DNA of 21,348 nt from Clostridiales bacterium (GCA_004554585.1 SFLH01000018.1:1-21348), one strand, 5' to 3'; counted from the stretch's first letter, positions 1 through 6,639 are shown. Numbers and translations: made by a program. Notes: generated from the sequence alone by a model not told the origin.

Positions 1-1
1 T

Positions 2-1345
2 ATTTGCGCCATTTCCTCACCGGCAGGTATAGGAGGAATAGCCGTGATTCGCATAAGCGGCTCTCAAGCCATCGACAATGTGATGAAATCATGGAAAGGC
101 AAGAACCTCAAAGAGGCGAAAAGCCACACCCTCCATCTCGGTCGAATCGTCTATCCAAGCGGCGAAACGCTCGACGAAGTGGTTGCAGCATTATTCAAAG
201 GTCCTAATTCTTTCACCGGAGAAGATGTGGTGGAGCTTTCATGCCACGGCTCGACATGGGTTCAACAGCAGCTCATCAACCTGCTGATAGCCAACGGATG
301 TCGCAGCGCTGAAGGAGGTGAATTTACACGAAGAGCTTTTATGAACGGGCGAATCGACCTATCGCAAGCCGAAGCGATTGCTGACGTTATCGCTTCATCT
401 TCACGCGCTGCACACCGCATTGCCGTGAGCCAAATGAGAGGTGGATTCAGCAAAATGCTATCTGACCTTCGAGCTCAGCTATTGGAATTTGTATCACTGC
501 TCGAGCTTGAGCTTGACTTCAGCGAAGAAGATGTGGAATTTGCAGCAACAAGTCAAGCAGGTGCTACCAAAGCTTCAATTGGACCTTATAATGGCGAATT
601 TGAAAGATTTATTACACGCCTGGAAACGAAACTATCTGATAAACGCTTGAAGTTTATTACAAGGCCTGAAAAGGAAGATAAAACTCCATATACAACCCAA
701 GATTTTGCAGAAATACTGAAGCAGTTTCTCGGATATATTGATAAATGTAATGTGACAATCATAGATTTAAGTGCCATTCCGTTTGAAGTGCTTAGCATTG
801 TTATAAGTTTGCTTTCAAGAGTTATCTTTGATTTTGCATTTCATTACTCAAAGATTAGACATCACGAGGGATTAGTTAATGACATTCCCTTTATGCTTGT
901 ATGCGAAGAAGCACACAATTATATTCCTAAAAACGGTGGTGCAGAATATGCTGCTTCAAAGCATTCTATAGAAAGAATAGCCAAGGAAGGCCGTAAATAT
1001 GGATTAAACTTAATGGTTGTTAGTCAAAGGCCCTCAGAAGTGTCTGAAACTATCTTTTCACAGTGCAATAATTTCTTAGTGCTTAAACTGACTAATGTAA
1101 ACGATCAAAGTTGTATCAAGAATCTGCTCCCTGACAACAATGCAACATTGGTTGATGTTCTTCCTACACTCTCTGCAGGAGAATGTTTAGTTGTCGGTGA
1201 CGCAGTTCCGTTGCCCGCAGTTGTTAAAATGGATATGCCCAATCCAGTGCCTAATTCTAGCAATGTAAATGTTTATGATGAATGGAATAAAGACTGGATT
1301 GATATAGCGTTTGAGGATGTAATCAGTCGTTGGCGCAAAGAATAA
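2..1345 (+). CDS. Chimeric ORF: MnmE N-terminal half joined to C-terminal half of a HerA-like ATPase (5' partial)
   Basis: The frame is open from the window edge, so the true start lies upstream. Up to about base 544 it reads as the N-terminal folate-binding and start of the helical domain of the tRNA-modification GTPase MnmE/TrmE. The marks are AGIGGIAVIRISG, SFTGEDVVELSCHG, GGEFTRRAFMNGRIDLSQAEA and LELELDFSEEDVEFA. The wording is closest to Bacteroidota MnmE as I remember it. The G domain and the C-terminal CxGK segment are missing. From about base 545 it becomes the C-terminal part of a HerA/DUF87 hexameric ATPase: an ETKLSDKRLKF segment, a Walker-B-like FMLVCEEAHNYIP, then RIAKEGRKYGLNLMVVSQRPSEV and FLVLKLTNVNDQ. 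No Walker A is present, because the part that would carry it is replaced by MnmE. Neither half could do its family's job alone. The stretch is clearly AT-richer than the window beyond 2.3 kb. An assembly or recombination join is likelier than a working fusion. Confidence 0.8.
   Translation: MCAISSPAGIGGIAVIRISGSQAIDNVMKSWKGKNLKEAKSHTLHLGRIVYPSGETLDEVVAALFKGPNSFTGEDVVELSCHGSTWVQQQLINLLIANGCRSAEGGEFTRRAFMNGRIDLSQAEAIADVIASSSRAAHRIAVSQMRGGFSKMLSDLRAQLLEFVSLLELELDFSEEDVEFAATSQAGATKASIGPYNGEFERFITRLETKLSDKRLKFITRPEKEDKTPYTTQDFAEILKQFLGYIDKCNVTIIDLSAIPFEVLSIVISLLSRVIFDFAFHYSKIRHHEGLVNDIPFMLVCEEAHNYIPKNGGAEYAASKHSIERIAKEGRKYGLNLMVVSQRPSEVSETIFSQCNNFLVLKLTNVNDQSCIKNLLPDNNATLVDVLPTLSAGECLVVGDAVPLPAVVKMDMPNPVPNSSNVNVYDEWNKDWIDIAFEDVISRWRKE
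538..556. other. Junction between mnmE-like and HerA-like sequence
   Basis: MnmE similarity runs through EEDVEFA (last codon 542-544) and stops. In MnmE the next residues would lead through the rest of the helical domain to the G domain. Instead HerA-like sequence follows in the same frame. I see no insertion-sequence ends, target duplication or linker. The sequence simply changes family, which is how a contig join or an illegitimate recombination would look. Confidence 0.7.
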
Positions 1346-1436
1346 TTCCGTGTTCATTCTTGTGACAGTTTCATCTGTATATTTAAAATGCGTGGAGCAT
1401 CAAAAAGTGAGTGTTATAAAAAACGAAAACACTATC

Positions 1437-1465
1437 TGGAAAAGTGCTTTTGTATATGCTATAAT
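1437..1465 (+). promoter_or_regulatory. Candidate promoter with extended -10
   Basis: TGGAAA (1437-1442), a 17-base spacer and TATAAT (1460-1465) preceded by TGC, the extended -10 pattern. The -35 matches the consensus at only 4 of 6 positions. It points towards the hairpin at 1718-1763, which would give a transcript of roughly 290 bases with no clear coding content. Confidence 0.35.
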
Positions 1466-1717
1466 ACTTATAAGCCAACCAATCGTCCGTCGCAAGCAAA
1501 ACCCCTGATAGGATGACCTGGATAGATTTTTGATAGCAAAAGTCCGAATAGACCTTAGGATAAGGATAATCTGCATCAAATAAAACCACGACGAATTAAA
1601 TCCTCTATACAAAAATAGCGCGAGCCTACATCAATACAGATTTTTCCTGTCCCTTGATGCCGCTTTGCTTTTATTGCCATTAAACCGGTGCTGATGGCAA
1701 AATAATGAAAGAACAAG

Positions 1718-1763
1718 AAACCCCCGCCCTGCTGGATTTGTCTTTCAGCAGGGCGGAGGTTTT
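1718..1763 (+). terminator. Intrinsic terminator-like hairpin
   Basis: AAACCCCCGCCCTGCTG (1718-1734) pairs with CAGCAGGGCGGAGGTTTT (1746-1763), with one mismatch or bulge, a short loop, A residues before the stem and T residues after it. It lies upstream of the DUF3788 promoter, so it ends whatever is transcribed from the left. Confidence 0.65.
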
Positions 1764-1831
1764 CAGTTCCATATTTTCTTTCTTCCGGCCTTTCTGAGTT
1801 GAAGTGTGAACGAACTATGAGTCACCTGGAG

Positions 1832-1860
1832 TTGTTTCTTGTCTCATGATATGCTATATA
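1832..1860 (+). promoter_or_regulatory. Sigma-A-type promoter of the DUF3788 gene
   Basis: TTGTTT (1832-1837), a 17-base spacer, and TATATA (1855-1860) with an extended -10 TGC in front. The start codon of the DUF3788 gene lies about 50 bases downstream, a normal leader length. Confidence 0.55.
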
Positions 1861-1911
1861 CAAAAAATGGATTCAATCAATGGCAATGTATGATATTTAG
1901 AGGAGGCCGTC

Positions 1912-2328
1912 ATGCTGGATGTGAAACCTACCCCAGAACAAATGACCACATTAGTTGGGAAGTCCCTGTACGAGGAGGTATGGAAAAAACTATGCGCTCT
2001 CATTGAAGAACAGTATGACATGGACCGTTTATGGAACAACGGCGGCAAAGCATGGACATACGAGTACAAATACCGCCGAGGTGGGAAAACTTTATGCGCC
2101 CTGTACGCCAGGAAAAACTGTGTGGGATTTATGATTATCCTGGGAAAAGAGGAACGCTTGAAGTTCGAAAACGAACGGGAAACCTACTCAGAGGAAGTAC
2201 AAAGCATATATGAAGGGGCCAAAACTTATCATGATGGAAAATGGATGATGTTTGCGCCGACAGACACTTCCCTATTTGACGATTTCATCAGGTTGTTAAG
2301 AATCAAAAGAAAACCGAATCGGAAATAA
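1912..2328 (+). CDS. DUF3788 family protein
   Basis: A soluble protein of 138 residues that I recognise as DUF3788, a small family common in Clostridia with no established function. Family-like features are the start MLDVKPTPEQMTTLVG, the central WNNGGKAWTYEYKYRRGGKT followed by LCALYARK, the segment IILGKEERLKF, and the C-terminal TYHDGKWMMF and LLRIKRKP. The ATG at 1912 follows AGAGGAGG at a good distance, and a promoter sits at 1832-1860. It is transcribed alone and converges on the PAP2 gene, with the hairpin at 2361-2426 between them. There is no signal peptide or membrane segment. Base composition is lower in GC than the genes to its right, so it may belong to a transferred or transitional stretch. 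Confidence 0.85.
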   Translation: MLDVKPTPEQMTTLVGKSLYEEVWKKLCALIEEQYDMDRLWNNGGKAWTYEYKYRRGGKTLCALYARKNCVGFMIILGKEERLKFENERETYSEEVQSIYEGAKTYHDGKWMMFAPTDTSLFDDFIRLLRIKRKPNRK

Positions 2329-2360
2329 AGAAGCGAGAGCCTGCCTCTCTGAACGTTTAA

Positions 2361-2426
2361 AACAATCAAGCACCCCGCTGTGCAGACGAGGCATGCGCCG
2401 TCTGGGCAGTGGGGTGCTTGATTTGG
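2361..2426. terminator. Long bidirectional terminator hairpin between convergent genes
   Basis: AATCAAGCACCCC (2364-2376) pairs perfectly over 13 bases with GGGGTGCTTGATT (2411-2423). A second stem inside uses CAGACG (2383-2388) and CGTCTG (2399-2404). A residues flank the left side and T residues end the right arm, so it can serve DUF3788 on the plus strand and PAP2 on the minus strand. Confidence 0.7.
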
Positions 2427-2440
2427 GGGTATCATGGATT

Positions 2441-3004
2441 TCATTCTCGTTTGGCTGCGTTTTCCGGCCAATGGGAGGCGATCCACTTGCGCCAAAGCAT
2501 CACAGCCAGCCAGCCGCACAGCGCGCCCGCAGCCAGACCGCCCAGCACGTCCGTGGGAAAATGGACATACAGGTACAGTCTGGAAAAAGCGATGAGCGCC
2601 GCCAAAATCAGGGCTGGCCATCTCCCCTTCCAACGGCACAAGAAAAGCACGGTCACCGCGGCGAAGGAGGCCGAGGTGTGGCCCGAGGGAAACGATGGGT
2701 CTCCTGGGCGCGGAATCAAAAGTTCTACCGCTGTGTTTAGGTCGCAGGGGCGAATGCGGTCGACCATGTTTTTCAGCAGCAAATTGCACACCAGCAAGCT
2801 CAGCAGCAGGGCCAGCAGCACCTGCAGGCCCGTTGCCCGCTGTCCCCGGTGAAACAGAAGGATGAGCACCCCAAGGGCGATCCAAATCATCCCGCCGTCC
2901 CCCAGGCTGGTGAGAAACGGCATGATGGCATCCAACAGGCTGTTTTGGCAGTGGGCCGCGATCCAGTCCAGAATCCCCAGCTCTTCCATGGACAAAGGGT
3001 TCAT
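2441..3004 (-). CDS. PAP2-family membrane phosphatase
   Basis: A 187-residue integral membrane protein of the type 2 phosphatidic acid phosphatase superfamily. All three catalytic motifs are present: KNMVDRIRP (residues 78-86, K-x6-RP), PSGH (106-109), and SRLYLYVHFPTD (141-152, S-R-x5-H-x3-D). These should form the phosphohistidine active site at the outer membrane face. Hydrophobic segments lie around residues 36-52, 59-77, 111-123, 129-146 and 154-170. Likely substrates are undecaprenyl diphosphate or lipid phosphates, but the sequence alone does not decide between them. I chose the ATG at 3004 because AAAGGAGG lies 7 bases upstream; the longer frame starting at 3064 would begin upstream of that site and overlap the promoter. 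The neighbouring ATPase gene ends 69 bases upstream on the same strand. Confidence 0.9.
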   Translation of the reverse strand: MNPLSMEELGILDWIAAHCQNSLLDAIMPFLTSLGDGGMIWIALGVLILLFHRGQRATGLQVLLALLLSLLVCNLLLKNMVDRIRPCDLNTAVELLIPRPGDPSFPSGHTSASFAAVTVLFLCRWKGRWPALILAALIAFSRLYLYVHFPTDVLGGLAAGALCGWLAVMLWRKWIASHWPENAAKRE

Positions 3005-3036
3005 CCCGCCGCCTCCTTTCCCGTCCAAGTGGACCC

Positions 3037-3066
3037 ATTGTAGCACAGGAAAAGGGGGGGACACAA
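3037..3066 (-). promoter_or_regulatory. Candidate promoter of the PAP2 gene
   Basis: Read on the minus strand: TTGTGT (3066-3061), an 18-base spacer containing a run of seven C, and TACAAT (3042-3037). The start codon at 3004 would have a leader of about 25 bases. The promoter separates PAP2 from the ATPase gene upstream. Confidence 0.5.
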
Positions 3067-3073
3067 GGGAAAG

Positions 3074-4162
3074 TTACTCCTGCCAGTCGGGCATCGCCCG
3101 AATCTCCTCCCATAGCCGATGAGTCATCTCCTGACAATGGGAGAAGTCCACATGGGGGTGGTACAACTCTTCCAGCACGTCATGGCGGGCCTTGGCTTGA
3201 GCCAGGTAGCCCATGCCCTCCTCCATGAGTTCCTGGGCCACCCGGTTGGACAGGCGGAGAAAACGCCTGCCCTCCTGCCAGGCCGACTTCTCCACCAAGC
3301 TCTGGGTCCGGATGACCCGAAACCCTGTGAGCTCATGCAGTGGCCCCGTAAGGAAAGCCAGGGACAGCTCTGGGATCAACAGATGCTCCAGCCGGTCCGG
3401 CTGCTCCGGGCAAAGGCAGGAGATCACGTCGTATCCCCCTGCCAGGAAGCCTTCTTCCAGGTGCTTGAGCAAAATGCCAGCCAGCCCGCAGTCGTCCCGG
3501 ATCTCGTACCCCCGATGACACAGGGCACGCACCGTGCCTTCCAGCAGCAGGCGGCCCTGGCAGGTGGGCCCGCCAAGGAAGCGGAGCCGACGTTTTCCTT
3601 CGGCAGGCCGGGTATTTTTCCGTTCCCTTGCCAAAAGTCCCGCCGCCCGCTTTTCTGTTTTCTCCAAAGTCTGCGGTGTATGCAGGTCAGTCCAGGCCCG
3701 CCGCCGGCTGGCCGCCGCACCGCTGAAGCAGCGGCTGGCCTCTGGGTAGTAGGACCGATAGGCCCGGGTTGCCTCGATGATTTCTTTGCGTATGGCTCCC
3801 AGGGCGGCGCGGTCATATCCCGCTCCCAGGTCCACGTAGTGCCCGGTGGCCCCGGTATAAATTGGGTCCACACAGTGGGGCGCTGTGCCATCCATCATGG
3901 CCACCCCTTTTTTGGGCAGGTAGATCCCGTCTAGGGAGTCCGGGTCCCCGGAACAACGGATGTACTCCACCGTCCAACCGGCCTTCTCCGCCTGCTGCGC
4001 GATCCGTCCCATCAAGGTGGACTTGCCGCAGCCGGCGCCGCCTTTGATGGCATAAAACCCTTGCAGGCTGCTTTGGTCCACCCAGCGATCGTACAGGGAT
4101 GAAAAACCGTGGGCGGAATTCGCGCCCAGAAAAAACTGGACTTGTGGGAATTTCTCTGCCAT
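3074..4162 (-). CDS. PRK06851-type P-loop ATPase of unknown function
   Basis: A protein of 362 residues with a clear Walker A, GGAGCGKST (residues 41-49), directly after FYAIK. It resembles the uncharacterised PRK06851 ATPase family of spore-forming Firmicutes, from its start (FFLGANSAHGFSSLYD) and later segments such as EYIRCSGDPDSLDGIYLPKKGVA. No member has a firm function that I know of. The C-terminal half carries a second nucleotide-binding-like region (about residues 205-290), with LLEGTVRALCHRGYEI and LIPELSLAFLT, consistent with a duplicated but degenerate ATPase fold. No membrane segment is visible. I took the ATG at 4162 because GGGAGG lies 7 bases upstream; a start six codons earlier would overlap that site. 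DUF6514 lies 86 bases upstream on the same strand and may share a transcript. Confidence 0.75.
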   Translation of the reverse strand: MAEKFPQVQFFLGANSAHGFSSLYDRWVDQSSLQGFYAIKGGAGCGKSTLMGRIAQQAEKAGWTVEYIRCSGDPDSLDGIYLPKKGVAMMDGTAPHCVDPIYTGATGHYVDLGAGYDRAALGAIRKEIIEATRAYRSYYPEASRCFSGAAASRRRAWTDLHTPQTLEKTEKRAAGLLARERKNTRPAEGKRRLRFLGGPTCQGRLLLEGTVRALCHRGYEIRDDCGLAGILLKHLEEGFLAGGYDVISCLCPEQPDRLEHLLIPELSLAFLTGPLHELTGFRVIRTQSLVEKSAWQEGRRFLRLSNRVAQELMEEGMGYLAQAKARHDVLEELYHPHVDFSHCQEMTHRLWEEIRAMPDWQE

Positions 4163-4248
4163 ATTCTGTCCTCCCGACATTAAAATGGTCTGTTCCAGTT
4201 TATGTCCTCGGCCCCCCTTCGGTCACACGGCTCTCCTTCCCCATCCTG

Positions 4249-4518
4249 TTACAGCCAGTCTGCAACAATCTCTCCCAGCGTACACGGCGTCACACACCCG
4301 GCCAGCAGAAGCTGTGCCAATTCCTCCACACGCTCCGGACGGACTGTGATGTCCAGCACCTCTGCGCGCTCCCCCGTCTGAACCATGGTTATGCTGACCC
4401 CGTAACTTTCACAGCACAGAGGCGGCGGGAGGGTGCGGACAATCACCCGGTACTCACAAGTCGCTGGCCGGCCGATCTGGTTACTAAGATCGGCGCGGCC
4501 GATGTACAGCTCTCTCAT
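4249..4518 (-). CDS. DUF6514 family protein
   Basis: A small protein of 89 residues, recognised as DUF6514 from MRELYIGRA, YRVIVRTLPP, ESYGVSI, AEVLDITVRPERVEELAQLL and the closing VADWL. The family is confined to Clostridia as far as I know and has no assigned function. The predicted fold is a beta-rich half followed by a helix. The start at 4518 is set by AGGAGG seven bases upstream; a start seven codons further out would run through that site. It is the first gene of a likely two-gene unit with the P-loop ATPase. Confidence 0.75.
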   Translation of the reverse strand: MRELYIGRADLSNQIGRPATCEYRVIVRTLPPPLCCESYGVSITMVQTGERAEVLDITVRPERVEELAQLLLAGCVTPCTLGEIVADWL

Positions 4519-4565
4519 TTCTCTTCCTCCTAAATTCATTTCATTTTGTAACCTTTTGTGACACT

Positions 4566-4594
4566 ATTGTAATATCAAATGCTTTGCATGGAAA
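4566..4594 (-). promoter_or_regulatory. Weak candidate promoter for DUF6514 and the P-loop ATPase
   Basis: On the minus strand TTTCCA (4594-4589), a 17-base spacer and TACAAT (4571-4566). The -10 is good and the -35 is poor. It lies about 50 bases upstream of the DUF6514 start. Confidence 0.35.
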
Positions 4595-4821
4595 GGATTT
4601 TCGTTCGTATTATTTCGACAGGATTTGTCGAGAACCTGTTTCATCCCGGCAATAACGACCCTTTTGGGCCCTTGTGGAAGGATAACCATGTCGAAAATCG
4701 ATCTTGCCCGGTTTTAAAGGGAGAATGGTGCCATCCTCTCTCCCCCCTTTTTTCCTTCGATGGCGTGCGAGAAAACGCCTCTGCGAGGAGAAAAATTTTT
4801 TGGAAATTTGGAGGAATTCAA
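4595..4821. other. Intergenic region left of the tRNA genes, no gene seen
   Basis: Part of the 366-base gap between DUF6514 and the serine tRNAs. It contains a small inverted repeat, CGACA-GGATT-TGTCG at about 4616-4630, and a pyrimidine-rich run near 4740. I find no convincing reading frame or RNA gene here. Confidence 0.4.
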
Positions 4822-4850
4822 TTGACAATCCGAGCCAGATGTGCTAACAT
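4822..4850 (+). promoter_or_regulatory. Promoter of the serine tRNA operon
   Basis: A perfect -35 TTGACA (4822-4827), a 17-base spacer and -10 TAACAT (4845-4850). The first tRNA begins 35 bases downstream. Strength and position fit a stable-RNA promoter. Confidence 0.8.
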
Positions 4851-4884
4851 ATACCTCGCATCTAACCGGGGTTTCCCCACATAC

Positions 4885-4971
4885 GGAGAGATGTCCGAGC
4901 GGTTTAAGGAGCTGGTCTTGAAAACCAGTGACCCGAAAGGGCCGTGGGTTCGAATCCCACTCTCTCCGCCA
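4885..4971 (+). tRNA. tRNA-Ser (anticodon TGA)
   Basis: A class II tRNA with acceptor GGAGAGA pairing with TCTCTCC, discriminator G and an encoded CCA (4969-4971). The anticodon arm CTGGT-CTTGAAA-ACCAG carries TGA, and the long variable arm (GACCCGAAAGGGCC region) and GTGGGTTCGAATCCCAC T-arm are typical of serine tRNA. It is first in a two-tRNA operon. Confidence 0.95.
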
Positions 4972-4993
4972 TTTTTATTCTTAATAAGAACCT

Positions 4994-5085
4994 GGAGAAG
5001 TACCCAAGTGGCCGAAGGGGCTCCCCTGCTAAGGGAGTAGGGCGTGTTGAGCGTCGCGAGGGTTCAAATCCCTCCTTCTCCGCCA
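4994..5085 (+). tRNA. tRNA-Ser (anticodon GCT)
   Basis: A class II tRNA with acceptor GGAGAAG pairing with CTTCTCC, discriminator G and an encoded CCA (5083-5085). The anticodon arm CTCCC-CTGCTAA-GGGAG carries GCT, and there is a long variable arm. It lies 22 bases after tRNA-Ser(TGA) without a promoter between, so the two are co-transcribed. Together they read UCN-type (mainly UCA) and AGC/AGU serine codons. Confidence 0.95.
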
Positions 5086-5135
5086 AAAGGACTGTGGTTT
5101 TGATACAAGTCGTATCGAAATCGCAGTCCTTTTTT
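5086..5135 (+). terminator. Terminator of the serine tRNA operon
   Basis: AAAAGGACTG-TG-GTTTTGATAC pairs with GTATCGAAAT-CG-CAGTCCTTTTTT through an AAGTC loop, with a small internal mismatch. The run of T at 5129-5135 completes an intrinsic terminator directly after the CCA of the second tRNA. Confidence 0.85.
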
Positions 5136-5190
5136 CATGGAAAATGACTTCCGTTTCCGCCAGTCTTCCTTCCCTCTCGCCGAAGGATCG

Positions 5191-5219
5191 AACCAATGAG
5201 GTTCCCTTCTCATAGAATG
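5191..5219 (+). promoter_or_regulatory. Possible SigK-like promoter of the collagen-like gene
   Basis: ACC at 5192-5194 and CATAGAATG at 5211-5219 with 16 bases between. This resembles the mother-cell sigma-K pattern (AC at -35, CATAnnnTA at -10), which would suit a late spore-surface protein. The match is loose and no sigma-A promoter is obvious, so this is only a suggestion. Confidence 0.25.
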
Positions 5220-5250
5220 AGGAAAGATTGTAAGCGGAGGATGAGACACT

Positions 5251-6639
5251 ATGTATTGGTATGGCAATTACGGCTCTGGCTTTGGCCGCCATTGCTGGAT
5301 CGCATGTCAAAAGATACATCCGTTCCCTGGTCCCATTTTTCGGTGTCCTCTGTGCTGCTGTATGCCCTGCTGCAGAGGGATTGCCAGAATGCCAGATTCT
5401 ACGGGTCCCACAGGCCCCACAGGTCCTCAGGGGGTACAGGGTGTTGCGGGGCCCCAAGGCCAGCAGGGTCCCACGGGTCCGATGGGGCTTCCGGGCGTAC
5501 AGGGCACCCCAGGCCCCCAAGGCCAGCAGGGTCCCACCGGCCCCACCGGAGCTGTGGGTCCCACAGGGCCTACGGGCCCTCAGGGGATACAGGGCATTGC
5601 GGGGCCCCAGGGACAGCAGGGTCCTACCGGGCCTGCTGGTCCTTCCTCGGGTCCTACGGGACCCACCGGCCCCCAGGGAGTGCGCGGAATTTCAGGCCCC
5701 CAAGGGCAACAGGGTCCCACAGGGCCGACCGGGGCCGCGGGCCCCACAGGGGCTACGGGTCCCACGGGACCCACCGGCCCTCAGGGGATACAGGGCATTG
5801 CGGGGCCCCAGGGACAGCAGGGTCCCACCGGGCCTGCCGGTCCTTCCTCAGGTCCCACCGGTCCAACCGGTCCCCAGGGGGTGCGCGGGATTTCAGGCCC
5901 ACAAGGGCAGGAAGGACCCACCGGGCCGACCGGAGCTGCGGGTCCCACGGGACCCACCGGCCCTCAGGGGGCGCAGGGCGTTGCAGGGCCCCAGGGCTTG
6001 CAGGGTCCCACCGGGCCTGCTGGGGTTGTGGGGCCCACGGGTCCGACCGGGCTTCAGGGGGCGCAAGGCCAGCAGGGACCTACCGGTCCCACTGGCCCTC
6101 AGGGGGCGCAGGGGGCAGCAGGGCCGACCGGGGCTGTGGGTCCCACGGGCCCGACCGGTCCTCAGGGGGTGCAGGGGATCACAGGACCCCAAGGCGAGCA
6201 GGGTCCCACCGGCCCCACGGGGGCTGCAGGCACAGTGCCGGATGAGGCATTTGCTTCTTTCGCAAACTATCAGATGCAGATTGCCCCGAACGATCTGATT
6301 GTCCTGTTCCCGGATACAATGGATACGACAGGAAACATCACCTTGACAGATCTGATGCACATTCGGCTGGAACCAGGGTATTACCTGATAAGCTATGAGG
6401 TCTCGGTGCTGTTCAATTCCGCCAATTATATGCAGATAACGCCGTATTACAACGGCGGCCCGCACCTGGAAACGGGGATCTATTTTGCCACTCGTACCGA
6501 TGGTTCCAGTGCTTGTGGATCTTCCTTTTTGATTCTTTATGCCCCCTCTGCAACGGAGTTTTCCCTTACTTATTCCGGTTCTGCTGTGGGTCGAGATGGT
6601 CAGGTTACACTTACCATTCTCAAGCTGCGCCGGGGTTAA
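5251..6639 (+). CDS. Collagen-like repeat protein with BclA-type C-terminal domain
   Basis: A 462-residue protein in three parts. Residues 1-50 are a Cys- and aromatic-rich head (WYGNYGSGFG, CPLCCCMPCC). Residues ~51-327 are about 90 Gly-X-Y triplets, mostly GPT, GPQ and GAQ/GVQ, which should form a collagen-like triple helix. Residues ~330-462 form a compact beta-rich domain (FANYQMQIAPNDLIVLF ... LEPGYYLISYEVSVLF ... LTLTILKLRRG-like ending) resembling the TNF-like C-terminal domain of Bacillus BclA and clostridial exosporium glycoproteins. The Thr-rich triplets are typical O-glycosylation sites in BclA. A spore-surface or exosporium filament is the likely role; a cell-surface adhesin is the alternative. 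No classical signal peptide is visible, which fits mother-cell deposition. GGAGG lies 10 bases before ATG, a slightly long gap. The triplet pattern breaks twice at GPSSGPT, once in each copy of an internal duplication. Confidence 0.88.
   Translation: MYWYGNYGSGFGRHCWIACQKIHPFPGPIFRCPLCCCMPCCRGIARMPDSTGPTGPTGPQGVQGVAGPQGQQGPTGPMGLPGVQGTPGPQGQQGPTGPTGAVGPTGPTGPQGIQGIAGPQGQQGPTGPAGPSSGPTGPTGPQGVRGISGPQGQQGPTGPTGAAGPTGATGPTGPTGPQGIQGIAGPQGQQGPTGPAGPSSGPTGPTGPQGVRGISGPQGQEGPTGPTGAAGPTGPTGPQGAQGVAGPQGLQGPTGPAGVVGPTGPTGLQGAQGQQGPTGPTGPQGAQGAAGPTGAVGPTGPTGPQGVQGITGPQGEQGPTGPTGAAGTVPDEAFASFANYQMQIAPNDLIVLFPDTMDTTGNITLTDLMHIRLEPGYYLISYEVSVLFNSANYMQITPYYNGGPHLETGIYFATRTDGSSACGSSFLILYAPSATEFSLTYSGSAVGRDGQVTLTILKLRRG
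5577..5963 (+). repeat. Internal tandem duplication inside the collagen region
   Basis: A unit starting GPQGIQGIAGPQGQQGP begins at about 5577 and again at 5778, an offset of 201 bases (67 residues). The second copy ends slightly earlier, lacking a GPTGAT-type pair of triplets, and has one Gln-to-Glu change (GPQGQEGP). Both copies carry the same SSG interruption. Confidence 0.75.

Larger units (their letters stand above)
1346..1911. other. AT-rich intergenic region, no recognisable gene
   Basis: These 566 bases are AT-rich and hold no gene I recognise. Short open frames of about 70 codons exist on the minus strand (1383-1612), but they lack a good ribosome binding site and resemble no family I know. 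Structural features are an extended -10 promoter candidate near 1460, a 7-base-pair stem at 1674-1700, a strong terminator-like hairpin at 1718-1763, and the DUF3788 promoter at 1832-1860. The boundary between foreign-looking and host-looking DNA probably lies here. Confidence 0.5.

Noticed and set aside
1383..1612. Two minus-strand frames of about 70 codons, possibly a transposase fragment
   Set aside because: No transposase motif, inverted repeat or target duplication is visible, and there is no suitable ribosome binding site.
2229..3137. Minus-strand frame of 302 codons overlapping DUF3788 and PAP2
   Set aside because: It overlaps two well-supported genes in another frame, has Arg/Gly/Pro-rich shadow composition and crosses the terminator between them.
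3119..3934. Plus-strand frame of 271 codons opposite the P-loop ATPase
   Set aside because: It is antisense to a gene with a clear Walker A and a good ribosome binding site, and it matches no family.
4885..5085. Two serine tRNAs in tandem as an unusual feature
   Set aside because: Adjacent tRNA-Ser(TGA) and tRNA-Ser(GCT) genes are ordinary in Firmicutes.
4904..5086. Minus-strand frame of 60 codons over the serine tRNAs (GFEPTALSGHWFSRPAP-like)
   Set aside because: It is the reverse reading of two tRNA genes, a well-known source of false protein annotations.
5196..6465. Long open frames in other frames and on the minus strand across the collagen gene
   Set aside because: The low-complexity GC-rich triplet repeats keep several frames free of stops. 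None has a fitting start site, and the peptides are simple-repeat shadows.
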